Source of the DNA: Methylobacterium sp. GXS13
GTDB taxonomy: Bacteria > Pseudomonadota > Alphaproteobacteria > Rhizobiales > Beijerinckiaceae
Reading direction: 5' to 3'
Assembly: GCF_001455965.1 (NCBI RefSeq)
Contig: NZ_LKKO01000043.1
Location: 1-51,747 of the forward strand
Length of the DNA: 51,747 bases
Under the pieces are notes generated by a model, which worked only from the letters and a program-made list of their open reading frames with translations, ran no database searches and was not told the origin of the DNA. Both the position numbers and the translations under genes were made by a program. This document shows, one piece after another, positions 1-7,501 of the stretch; position 1 is the stretch's first letter; each line of letters begins with the position of its first letter.

Positions 1-1
1 C

Positions 2-709
2 GACCTCGTCGCCAACGCCGCCGACGCCAACATGCCCGCCGACGACCTGGAGCACGCGATCGACCTCGGCGAGGCGGTGCTCGACGGCCGCGCCGATCTC
101 GCCCTTCTGAACCGGCGCTCCCTGGCCTGGCGGGGCAAGATCGCCACCGCCCCGGTGCCCGACGGCCTCCGGGACGGCGACCTGCTCCTGCGCCGCTGGC
201 GCCCGGACGATACGGCCCCGTTCGCGGCGCTCAACGCCGACCCAATGGTGATGGAGTTCTTCCCCCGGCTGCGGACGGAGACGGAGAGCGCCACCGAGGC
301 GGGCCGCTGCGACCGGCGCTTCGTGGCGGACGGGTTCGGCCCCTGGGCGGTCGAGCGGGACGGGCGCTTCGTCGGCTTCGTCGGCGCATTCCGAATCATG
401 CAGGCCATGCCGTTCCCGGGGGGCGAGCGGATCGGCGCGACGATCGAGCTGGGCTGGCGCCTCGCCCGGGATGCCTGGGGCCACGGGATCGCCACGCGGG
501 CCGCGCGGCTGACGCTGGCCGACCTCGTCGGGCGCTGCGGCCTCCGCACCGTCGTGGCCTACACGGCCTCCGGCAACGACCGCTCCCGCGCGGTGATGGA
601 ACGGCTCGGGATGGTCCCGTCCGGGACCTTCCCGCATCCGGCGGTGCCGGACGGGCCGCTGCGCACCCACCGGCTTTACCGGCTCGACCCCGTGGAGGTT
701 TCGGCATGA
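2..709 (+). CDS. GNAT family N-acetyltransferase (RimJ/RimL type), left end cut by window
   Basis: The reading frame is open to the left edge, so the true start may lie outside; the first in-frame ATG is at 32. From about residue 46 after that ATG (LLLRRWRPDDTAPF) the protein follows the RimJ/RimL-like GNAT fold: an Arg-rich first strand, a FVGFVG central strand, the acetyl-CoA loop region (ARDAWGHGIATRAARL) and the late NDRSRAVMERLGM helix typical of this branch. It should transfer an acetyl group from acetyl-CoA to an unknown amine. The roughly 45 residues before the GNAT domain are not part of it and I do not recognise them. Its stop overlaps the gpsA start (ATGA), so the two are probably co-translated. 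Confidence 0.8.
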   Translation, partial: DLVANAADANMPADDLEHAIDLGEAVLDGRADLALLNRRSLAWRGKIATAPVPDGLRDGDLLLRRWRPDDTAPFAALNADPMVMEFFPRLRTETESATEAGRCDRRFVADGFGPWAVERDGRFVGFVGAFRIMQAMPFPGGERIGATIELGWRLARDAWGHGIATRAARLTLADLVGRCGLRTVVAYTASGNDRSRAVMERLGMVPSGTFPHPAVPDGPLRTHRLYRLDPVEVSA

Positions 710-1698
710 GCGCGTCGATCAACGTCGTCGGCGGCGGCGCCTGGGGGACGGCGCTCGCCAACGCGGCTGCCGCGGCCGGGCACCCGGTCACCCTCTGGCT
801 GCGCGACCCGCAGGCCGCCGCCAGACTTCAGGCCGAGCGGGAAAACCCGCGCTACCTGCCGGGCGTGCCGCTCCAAGCTGGCATCCACGCGACCGCGCTC
901 TCCGAAAAACTCGCGGGCGCCCGGGCGACCCTGCTGGTCGTGCCGGCCCAGACCGTGCGCGGCGTGCTGGAGGCCTTGCGCGAGCCCCTGGCCTCGGCCG
1001 GGCCGGTGATCCTCTGCGCCAAGGGCATCGAGCGCGGCACCGACAGCTTTTTGAGCGCGGTGGCCGAGCAGGTCCTGCCCCCGGGAACGCCGGTGGCGGT
1101 CCTGTCCGGCCCGAGCTTCGCGGCCGACGTCGCCCGCGGCCTGCCCACCGCCGTGACCCTGGCAGCCGCCGATCCCGAGCTTGCGGCCGCGTTGAGCGCG
1201 CTGCTCTCGGGGCCGAGCTTCCGGCTCTACCACACCGACGACGTGCGCGGCGTCGAGATCGGCGGCGCCGGCAAGAATGTGCTGGCCATCGCGTGCGGGA
1301 TCGTGGCGGGCCGGGGGCTGGGCGAGAGCGCCCGGGCAGCCCTGATCGCCCGGGCCTTCGCCGAGTTGATGCGCTTCGCCCGCGCCTTCGGGGGCCGGCC
1401 CGAGACCCTGATGGGCCTCTCGGGCCTGGGCGACCTCGTGCTCACCGCCTCCTCGCCGCAATCGCGCAACTTCGCCTTCGGGCAGCGCCTCGGCGCCGGG
1501 GCGAGCCCCGAGGCGGCGTCAGGCGGCAAGCTCGCCGAGGGTGCCTTCACGGCCGCGGCGCTCGCCGGCCTCGCGGCGGCACGGGGCATCGAGATGCCGG
1601 TGGCCCAGGCGGTAGCGGCGATCGTGGCCGGCGAGGCCGGCGTCGAGGACGTGATCGCCGGCCTGCTGGCCCGGCCGCTGCGCGGCGAGACGGATTAG
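706..1698 (+). CDS. gpsA: NAD(P)-dependent glycerol-3-phosphate dehydrogenase
   Basis: Reduces dihydroxyacetone phosphate to sn-glycerol 3-phosphate for phospholipid synthesis, in the cytoplasm. At 330 residues it has the usual GpsA length. The Rossmann glycine motif GGGAWGTALA is at residues 9-18, a conserved LSGPSFA segment near 134-139, and the catalytic lysine lies in GAGKNVLAIACG (K190). The C-terminal half carries the helical domain signature GLSGLGDLVLT. The start is the ATG that overlaps the stop of the preceding acetyltransferase by four bases. Directly at the stop codon begins a modular palindromic repeat that probably ends the transcript. Identification is secure. Confidence 0.97.
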   Translation: MSASINVVGGGAWGTALANAAAAAGHPVTLWLRDPQAAARLQAERENPRYLPGVPLQAGIHATALSEKLAGARATLLVVPAQTVRGVLEALREPLASAGPVILCAKGIERGTDSFLSAVAEQVLPPGTPVAVLSGPSFAADVARGLPTAVTLAAADPELAAALSALLSGPSFRLYHTDDVRGVEIGGAGKNVLAIACGIVAGRGLGESARAALIARAFAELMRFARAFGGRPETLMGLSGLGDLVLTASSPQSRNFAFGQRLGAGASPEAASGGKLAEGAFTAAALAGLAAARGIEMPVAQAVAAIVAGEAGVEDVIAGLLARPLRGETD

Positions 1699-1814
1699 GG
1701 TTTCAAAAGGTCCGAGACCTTTTGCGGGTCCAGGGCGGAGCCCTGGTCGCCTGAAAGGTGTCTCAGGGGCTCCGCCCCCGAACCCCGCCAAAGGGCTGAG
1801 CCCTTTGGAAACCC
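1698..1814. repeat. Modular palindromic repeat, complete copy (reference copy)
   Basis: Four short hairpins in a row, closed by an outer inverted repeat gggtttc (1698-1704) / gaaaccc (1808-1814). Hairpin 1 (1705-1723) has arms AAAAGGTC/GACCTTTT, hairpin 2 (1730-1746) CCAGGGC/GCCCTGG, hairpin 3 (1766-1778) GGGGC/GCCCC, and hairpin 4 (1788-1808) CCAAAGGGC/GCCCTTTGG; each loop is three bases. It fills the gap between the convergent gpsA and LysR genes, so it could act as a two-way terminator or a processed RNA. Related copies lie at 4861-5182, 27607-27653, 32448-32579, 39179-39287 and 45169-45270. Confidence 0.9.
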
Positions 1815-1835
1815 GCGATCCGTCGTGCGAGCGCC

Positions 1836-2693
1836 CTAACCCCGCCGATGCTCCCGGAATGCCGCCGTGATCGCCCGGAGCGCGTCCTTGCTCCGCGGGT
1901 CGGTGAGGGACGAGTGCAGCACGAGGGCGAGCGCGGGGATCGGCGGGAGCCTCAGCGCGTCGCCGACGTCGATCACGTCGGCCGGGGCGAGCCGGCGCGG
2001 GAAGGCCGCGACCGCCAGGCCGGCCGACAGGGCGGCGCTGATCGCCGCGGTGCCGCCGACGAACACCTCCGCCCAGGGAATGCCGGCCCGGTCCAGGAAC
2101 TGGATGGCGACGTCCCGGACGGAGCAGCAGGGCGAGGTCGCAGCCAGCCGCAGCGTCTCGCCGGCCCGGTGCTCGAAATGCGGTGCCGCGAACCAGCCGA
2201 AAGGCTCCGGCCCCAGGATCTCGCCCTCGCGCCGGTCGTCGTCGCTGCGGATGATCACCGCGTCGAGCGTGCCGGCCTCGAACCCGTCGAGCAGGGGTCG
2301 GGCATTGTCGAGCAGCACCTCGATCGCCAGCGCCGGGTCGAGGCACTTCAGCCGGGCGAGCAGGCCCGGCACCTCTGGGCCCATGACGTGGGCGGCGATC
2401 CCGAGCCGGAACCTGCGGCGCGGTTCCGCCAGGCCCGCCACGGCCCGCTCATGCGCGGCCAGGAACTCGCGTGCCGCGCCGATGAAGATCTCGCCCTGCG
2501 CCGAGAGCCGGACCTGACGCGGCGTCCGCTCGATCAGCCTTTGGCCGAGCCGGTCCTCCAGGCGCCGCAGCTTCACGCTGACGGCGCCCTGCGTTACCCC
2601 GAGCGCCTCGGCGGCGCGGGTGAAGCTCTTGTGGTCCGCCACCGTTACGAAGGTCCGCACCGCGTCGACGTCGAGGGTCAGCACCGGCACCAT
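1836..2693 (-). CDS. LysR family transcriptional regulator
   Basis: A 285-residue LysR-type regulator. The N-terminal winged helix-turn-helix (AVRTFVTVADHKSFTRAAE, then GVTQGAVSVKLRRLEDRLG, residues about 11-60) is clear, followed by the effector-binding periplasmic-binding-protein-like domain. The C-terminal domain resembles the group that often controls divergent exporters (for example the phrase DAVIIRSDDDRREGEIL). It is transcribed away from an MFS drug-type exporter with about 100 bp between the starts, so it probably controls that gene and itself. The effector cannot be read from the sequence. Confidence 0.93.
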   Translation of the reverse strand: MVPVLTLDVDAVRTFVTVADHKSFTRAAEALGVTQGAVSVKLRRLEDRLGQRLIERTPRQVRLSAQGEIFIGAAREFLAAHERAVAGLAEPRRRFRLGIAAHVMGPEVPGLLARLKCLDPALAIEVLLDNARPLLDGFEAGTLDAVIIRSDDDRREGEILGPEPFGWFAAPHFEHRAGETLRLAATSPCCSVRDVAIQFLDRAGIPWAEVFVGGTAAISAALSAGLAVAAFPRRLAPADVIDVGDALRLPPIPALALVLHSSLTDPRSKDALRAITAAFREHRRG

Positions 2694-2796
2694 CCCGTTT
2701 CGTCATCACTGAAATAGATTTGCATTCGATTGTGTTGTGATCAAGCACGCGCCAGGGTCCGCTACGTTCTCGTATCACCCGTGACGGTGCGGATTC

Positions 2797-4347
2797 ATGC
2801 CGAGCAAGCTTGGTGACCTTCAAGACATTCCGGATTCCCTGCCCGGTTCCGGGTCGGATCACGGTCCCATCGATCGCAAGACCGGAAATAGCCTGGCGCT
2901 GGCGGCCGTCTGCCTCTCGGCCCTGATGCTGGGGCTGGAGATCTCCAGCATCCCGTCGATCCTGCCGACCCTGGAGCGGGTCCTGGGGGCGGATTTCCGG
3001 CAGCTCCAGTGGATCATGAACGCCTACACGGTGGCGATGACCACCTGCCTGATGGCCATGGGGACCCTGGCCGACCGGTTCGGCCGCAAGCGGGTGTTCC
3101 TGATCGGCGTGACGGCGTTCGGGGCGGCCTCCCTCGTCTGCGGGCTGGCGCCGAGCGCCCCGGTCCTGATCGCGGCCCGGTTCCTTCAAGGATTGAGCGC
3201 CGCCGCGATGCTGGCCTGCCAGACCGCCGTGCTGTCGCACCAGTTCCGGGACGGGCGCGAGCGCGGGACGGCCTTCGGCTGGTGGGGGATCGTGTTCGGC
3301 TTCGGTCTGGGCTTCGGCCCGCTGATCGGCGGCGTCACCGTGGCGGCCCTGAGCTGGGAATGGGTCTTTCTGGTCCACGTCCTCCTGGCGCTGGTCGCCC
3401 TGGGCCTGGCGCGGGCCGGTGTCGTCGAATCCCGCGATCCGCACGCCCGGCGCGTCGACGGCCCCGGCATCGCGACGCTGTCGGTGGCGGTGTTCAGCCT
3501 GGTCTACCTGATCACCCGGGGGCAGCCGCTCCAATGGGACGATCCGGCGAGCCTGCTGGCGCTCGCCGGCGCCGTGAGCTTCGTGGCGTTCGTCGTCGTG
3601 GAGACCCGGGCGGCGCGGCCGATGTTCGACTTCGCGGCCTTCCGGAACCGCCGCTTCGCGGGGGCCCTGCTCGGATCGAGCGCGATGAACTTCAGCTTCT
3701 GGCCGTTCGTGATCTACCTGCCGATCTACTTCCAAGCGGTGCTGGGCTACGACAGCGTGACCGCGGGCCTCGCGCTCCTGGCTTATACCCTGCCGACCCT
3801 GGTGGTGCCGCCCTTGGCCGAGCGGCTGCTCCTGCGCCACGGCCCGGGGCTGGTCATCCCGCTCGGCCTGTTCACCATCGGCGCCGGCTTCCTGCTGATG
3901 CGCCTGGCCGCCGCCGGCGCGGAGGCGAGCTGGCTGACGCTGCTGCCCGGCTGCATCCTGGCCGGCACCGGGCTCGGCCTCACCAACACGCCGGTCACCA
4001 ACACCGCCACGGGCGCCCTGCCCCCGGAGCGTGCCGGGATGGCCTCGGGCATGGACATGAGCGCGCGGATGATCGCGCTCGCCGTCAACATCGCCCTGAT
4101 GGGCTTCCTCCTGCTCCAGGGCGTCCGGTCCGGCCTCGGCCCGCTGGCGCAGGGGACGGCGCTCGACGCCCTCGCGGAGGCGGTCGCCGCCGGCAACCTT
4201 GCGGTGGCCGGGGCCGCGGATCTCACCGAATCGATCGCCCGGCAGGCGCTGGTCCGGGGCTTCGACGGGGTGATGCTCTATGGCGGGCTCTGCGCCTGGG
4301 CCTTCGCGGGGGCGAGTCGGCTCGTGCTCGGCCGCAACGGGCGGTGA
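2797..4347 (+). CDS. MFS transporter, DHA2-like drug exporter type
   Basis: A 516-residue inner-membrane protein with a polar N-terminal leader of about 30 residues, then many hydrophobic segments consistent with the 14-helix DHA2 subfamily of proton-coupled multidrug exporters. The MFS motif A is visible as LADRFGRKRVF (residues 91-101), with the typical GALLGSSAMNF and GLGLTNTPVTNTATGALP segments later. It probably exports a toxic or antibiotic-like compound; the substrate is unknown. The divergent LysR gene suggests substrate-dependent induction. The AT-richer gap of about 100 bp between the two genes should hold both promoters. Confidence 0.92.
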   Translation: MPSKLGDLQDIPDSLPGSGSDHGPIDRKTGNSLALAAVCLSALMLGLEISSIPSILPTLERVLGADFRQLQWIMNAYTVAMTTCLMAMGTLADRFGRKRVFLIGVTAFGAASLVCGLAPSAPVLIAARFLQGLSAAAMLACQTAVLSHQFRDGRERGTAFGWWGIVFGFGLGFGPLIGGVTVAALSWEWVFLVHVLLALVALGLARAGVVESRDPHARRVDGPGIATLSVAVFSLVYLITRGQPLQWDDPASLLALAGAVSFVAFVVVETRAARPMFDFAAFRNRRFAGALLGSSAMNFSFWPFVIYLPIYFQAVLGYDSVTAGLALLAYTLPTLVVPPLAERLLLRHGPGLVIPLGLFTIGAGFLLMRLAAAGAEASWLTLLPGCILAGTGLGLTNTPVTNTATGALPPERAGMASGMDMSARMIALAVNIALMGFLLLQGVRSGLGPLAQGTALDALAEAVAAGNLAVAGAADLTESIARQALVRGFDGVMLYGGLCAWAFAGASRLVLGRNGR

Positions 4348-4437
4348 GCGGTTGCCCGAGGGGCCTGTGCGCATCGGGGAGAGCTGCGCTATGGGGGCCG
4401 GGCCGCCGCGACGGGGCGGCCCACGAGAGACGGCGTG

Positions 4438-4854
4438 ATGGCGTACTGGCTGTTCAAATCCGAGCCCGCGACCTGGTCGTGGGATCAGCAGGTCGCGGCC
4501 GGTGAGGCCGGGACGCACTGGAACGGCGTGCGCAACCACCTCGCCAAGAAGCAGCTGATGGCCATGCAGGTCGACGAGCAGGGCTTCTTCTACCACTCGA
4601 ACGAGGGCAAGGCGGTGGTCGGCATCGTCGCGGTGATCCGGCCCTACTACCCCGACCACACCGACGAGACCGGCCGCTTCGGCATGGTCGACGTGAAGGC
4701 CGTCGAGGCCCTGCCCCGGCCGGTGACGCTGGACGCGATCAAGGCCGATCCGGCGCTGGCCGACATGGTGCTGGTGAACAACTCGCGCCTGTCGGTGCAG
4801 CCGGTCACCGAGGCCGAGTGGGACCGGATCCGCGCCATGGCCGAGACCCCGTAA
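4438..4854 (+). CDS. EVE domain-containing protein
   Basis: A 138-residue protein made of a single EVE domain, starting with the family's hallmark MAYWLFKSEP and carrying WNGVRNHLAKKQLMAM and GFFYHSN further on. EVE is a PUA-like fold that binds modified bases in DNA or RNA. A GTG lies directly before the ATG (4435), but the family start at ATG 4438 is preferred; GAGAGA upstream can serve as ribosome binding site. Stand-alone EVE proteins are widely conserved, and their cellular role is poorly defined. It is followed by a long repeat-rich gap. Confidence 0.93.
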   Translation: MAYWLFKSEPATWSWDQQVAAGEAGTHWNGVRNHLAKKQLMAMQVDEQGFFYHSNEGKAVVGIVAVIRPYYPDHTDETGRFGMVDVKAVEALPRPVTLDAIKADPALADMVLVNNSRLSVQPVTEAEWDRIRAMAETP

Positions 4855-4860
4855 GGTCCC

Positions 4861-5182
4861 GGTTTCGAAAGGTCGATGACCAGCGCCTTCAAGGTGTCTG
4901 GCTAGGTGCGTGTCATGGGATCGGCGCTACCGAGCCGATCACGCGCCCCCCTTTTCCCGGACAGGTGAAGCGAAGCGGAACCTGATCCGGGACCCAGCAC
5001 ACGAAGCGCCGCGCCAGCGGCACGGGTCGATCAGGCGGACGCTGCGCGCCGTATTGTGCTGGGTCCCGGGTCGCATTCCGCTGGCGCTGCATGCGCCCGG
5101 GAAAAGGGCCGTGCAGACCGGCCCGACGCCACGGCCTGGCTCTCAGACCAACATCTTGAAAGGGCTTGCCCTTTGGGAACCC
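4861..5182. repeat. Split copy of the modular palindromic repeat
   Basis: The left piece has ggtttc followed by a degenerate first hairpin GGTC/GACC (4871-4881). The right piece has the fourth hairpin AAAGGGC/GCCCTTT (5159-5174) followed by gggaaccc. Between them lies an unrelated long palindromic element (4949-5108). The arrangement looks like one repeat copy interrupted by the long palindrome, with the middle hairpins lost. The block fills the gap between the convergent EVE and histidine kinase genes; no gene is seen in it. Confidence 0.6.
4949..5108. repeat. Long imperfect inverted repeat, arms about 60-65 nt, MITE-like
   Basis: The left arm runs from CCCTTTTCCCGG (4949-4960) to about 5013 and the right arm from about 5044 to CCCGGGAAAAGGG (5096-5108). 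Matching internal blocks include the pair CGGGACCCAGCACA (left) / TGTGCTGGGTCCCG (right), and AGCGGAA (left) pairing with TTCCGCT (right). The loop is about 30 nt. The RNA would fold into one long hairpin. Its size, lack of coding potential and palindromic structure fit a small non-autonomous element or a structured RNA; no terminal duplication was established. Confidence 0.7.
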
Positions 5183-5189
5183 CTTTTCC

Positions 5190-6725
5190 TCAGGCGGCGC
5201 GGTTGAAGGCGTTCCTCGCCGGCACGAAAGCGTCCGCGCCGACATCGACCGGCGGCAGCGTGTCCATCACCCGGGAGGCTGGCAGGGTCACGATCACCTC
5301 GGTGCCCTCGCGCGGCCGCGAGGACAGCTGGAACTGGCCGCCGTGGAGCTCCACCAGCCCCTTCACGATCGGCAGGCCCAGCCCCGACCCCTGCTCGGCG
5401 GTCTTGATCGCCAGGGAGCCGCGGCCGAACGACGACATTACGGTGCCGAGCTCGTCCTCGGGGATGCCGGGGCCGCTGTCCTTCACCGAGACGTACTGCC
5501 CGCCCGAGGCGGTCCAGCCGACCTTCAGCCAGATCTCGCCGCCGGGCGGCGTGAACTTCACGGCGTTCGACAGGAGGTTCAGCACGATCTGGCGCAGGGC
5601 CCGCTCGTCGGCCCAGAGCCGCGGCAGCGAGCCGTCGACGAGGTCGTGGAAGGTCTGGTTCTTCGCCTTGGCCCGCAGGCCCATCATGTGGCGGCACTCC
5701 TCCACGATGTGGGCGAGCTGCACCGCCTCCTCGTTGAGCTCGTAGCGGCCGGCCTCGATGCGCGACAGGTCGAGGATCTCGTTGATCAGGTTGAGGAGGT
5801 GCATCCCGCTGTCGTGGATGTCGTTCGAGTACTCGCGGTAGGACGGCGCCGTGTGGATGCCGAACACCTCGTTCTTCATCACCTCCGAGAAGCCCAGGAT
5901 GGCGTTGAGCGGCGTGCGCAGTTCGTGGCTCATGGTGGCGAGGAAGCGGGACTTGGCGAGGTTCGCCTCCTCGGCCCGGCGGCGCGCCTCGTCGGAATTG
6001 GCCTTGGCCTGCTCCAATTCGCCGAACACCGCATCCTTCTCGGCGCGCGAGCGCAGGGCGCCCACCGTCGAGGCATAGAGGCGGCGGGACAGGCCCAGGA
6101 AGAAGATCTGCGCGCCCCCGGCCATCGCCACCAGCAGCAGCGCGTCCATGCCCTTGGAGAAGGCGGCCAGCGACGCGGTGGCCAGCGCCAGCGGCATCAG
6201 GGCGGTCACCGCCGCCGCCGGTACGGTGGCGGCCAGCATGGTGGTGACGGCGGCCGCGATCACCAGGCCGAACAGCGCGAAGGTCCAGCCACCGGTGGCG
6301 CCGAGGCCGATCATCGCCGACCACGACAGGCTCTGCAGCACCTCGCCGATCAGGAACCGGCGGCGCCAGCGGGCGAGCGGGATCGTCGCCGCGTCGGCGC
6401 GCAGGAAGCTGCGGCTTAGCGTGGTGTTGAGCGTGATCATCAGGAACACGCCGAGCGCCCAGAGGGCGGCGACGACCGGCGCGATCCAGAAGGTCGCGGC
6501 CGTGGCCATGATTGCCGCGAACAGGACCAGCGGGATGCCGGCCCCGGCGCGGTACTGGGCGTAATGGCGCAGCAGCTCGTGGTCGAAGGCCCGCTCCAGG
6601 CCGGTCTGCGAGGTCAGCTTCTCGCGGGCCGAGCGGATCTCGCGGGCGACACCGAGGCGTCGCGCCGCCTCCTCCGTCGAAGGGCCGCGACCGCGCTGCA
6701 CCATCTCGACGGTGAGATCGGACAT
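5190..6725 (-). CDS. Membrane sensor histidine kinase, PdhS/PleC-like
   Basis: A 511-residue two-component sensor kinase. Residues about 60-220 hold several hydrophobic segments, probably six helices in pairs, then a short coiled coil (EKDAVFGELEQAKANSDEARRRAEEA). The dimerisation and phosphoacceptor helix is FLATMSHELRTPLNAILGFSE with the phosphorylated His at 267. The ATPase domain has the N box NLLSNAVKFT, G1 box DSGPGIP and G2 box GSGLGLPIV. The phosphoacceptor segment resembles the alphaproteobacterial PleC/DivJ/PdhS family that signals to DivK, but this is similarity by eye only. No response regulator is adjacent. Confidence 0.9.
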   Translation of the reverse strand: MSDLTVEMVQRGRGPSTEEAARRLGVAREIRSAREKLTSQTGLERAFDHELLRHYAQYRAGAGIPLVLFAAIMATAATFWIAPVVAALWALGVFLMITLNTTLSRSFLRADAATIPLARWRRRFLIGEVLQSLSWSAMIGLGATGGWTFALFGLVIAAAVTTMLAATVPAAAVTALMPLALATASLAAFSKGMDALLLVAMAGGAQIFFLGLSRRLYASTVGALRSRAEKDAVFGELEQAKANSDEARRRAEEANLAKSRFLATMSHELRTPLNAILGFSEVMKNEVFGIHTAPSYREYSNDIHDSGMHLLNLINEILDLSRIEAGRYELNEEAVQLAHIVEECRHMMGLRAKAKNQTFHDLVDGSLPRLWADERALRQIVLNLLSNAVKFTPPGGEIWLKVGWTASGGQYVSVKDSGPGIPEDELGTVMSSFGRGSLAIKTAEQGSGLGLPIVKGLVELHGGQFQLSSRPREGTEVIVTLPASRVMDTLPPVDVGADAFVPARNAFNRAA

Positions 6726-7002
6726 GGGTCTCTTGAAACTCGGCTCGAACGCGGCGCGGGCCAGCTGGGAAGGGTTGGTGATGGCGCCAGGATGGGGCGG
6801 ATGTCTTAAGAAGCGGCTGCCGACATCGGTCGGATCTTATGCATCGGCCCCGGTTTCGCGGCGGCCCGAGCTCGGGGCGTCCGTGCGCTGCCACACATCG
6901 TTGCCGGCCCGGGGCCGATTACGGTAAACGACACGCGTGGCGGGCCGAGTGCCGCGATCCGGTGCGCGCCGGATTCCGCGTGTCGACCGAGGGCCGCCGA
7001 CC

Positions 7003-7458
7003 ATGCCGAAGCTCACCGTCAACGGCGTCACCCACGCGATCGACGCCGATCCGGACATGCCGCTGCTCTGGGTCCTGCGCGACCGCCTCGACGCGACCGG
7101 CACCAAGTACGGCTGCGGTATCGCGCAATGCGGCGCCTGCACGGTCCATCTCGACGGGCAGCCGGTGCGGTCCTGCCAGACGAAAGTGGGCGATGTCGGC
7201 ACCGCGCAGGTGACGACCATCGAGGGCATCTCGGGCCGGGTGGCCGAGGCCGTCCAGGCCGCGTGGCGCAAGCTCGACGTCGTGCAGTGCGGCTACTGCC
7301 AGTCCGGGCAGATCATGTCGGCGATCGGGCTCCTGTCCGGCAACGCCAAGCCCAGCGACGCCGACATCGACGGCGCCATGGACGGCAACATCTGCCGCTG
7401 CGGCACCTACCAGCGCATCCGCGCCGCGACCCCCGAGGCCGCGCGCGACCTCGCCTGA
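7003..7458 (+). CDS. iorA: (2Fe-2S)-binding subunit of xanthine dehydrogenase-family oxidoreductase (IorA-like)
   Basis: The small electron-transfer subunit, 151 residues. The N-terminal plant-ferredoxin-type cluster uses C38, C43, C46 and C58; the C-terminal helical domain binds a second [2Fe-2S] cluster through C96, C99, C131 and C133 (QCGYCQSG and CRCGTYQRI). The chosen ATG at 7003 gives the canonical MPKLTVNG beginning; the frame is open further upstream. It lies 43 bp before the large molybdenum subunit and the two form one operon. The 277 bp ahead of it, up to the divergent kinase gene, should contain the promoter; I saw no clear motif. Confidence 0.94.
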   Translation: MPKLTVNGVTHAIDADPDMPLLWVLRDRLDATGTKYGCGIAQCGACTVHLDGQPVRSCQTKVGDVGTAQVTTIEGISGRVAEAVQAAWRKLDVVQCGYCQSGQIMSAIGLLSGNAKPSDADIDGAMDGNICRCGTYQRIRAATPEAARDLA

Positions 7459-7501
7459 AGACCCTGCCCCTCCCCGCGGTCCTGACCGGAGCATCGCCGC
7501 C

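Noticed and set aside
2449..4659. Long minus-strand open frame of 736 codons
   Set aside because: It covers the MFS gene in antisense and runs into the LysR gene; its composition is Gln/Arg/Gly/His shadow type.
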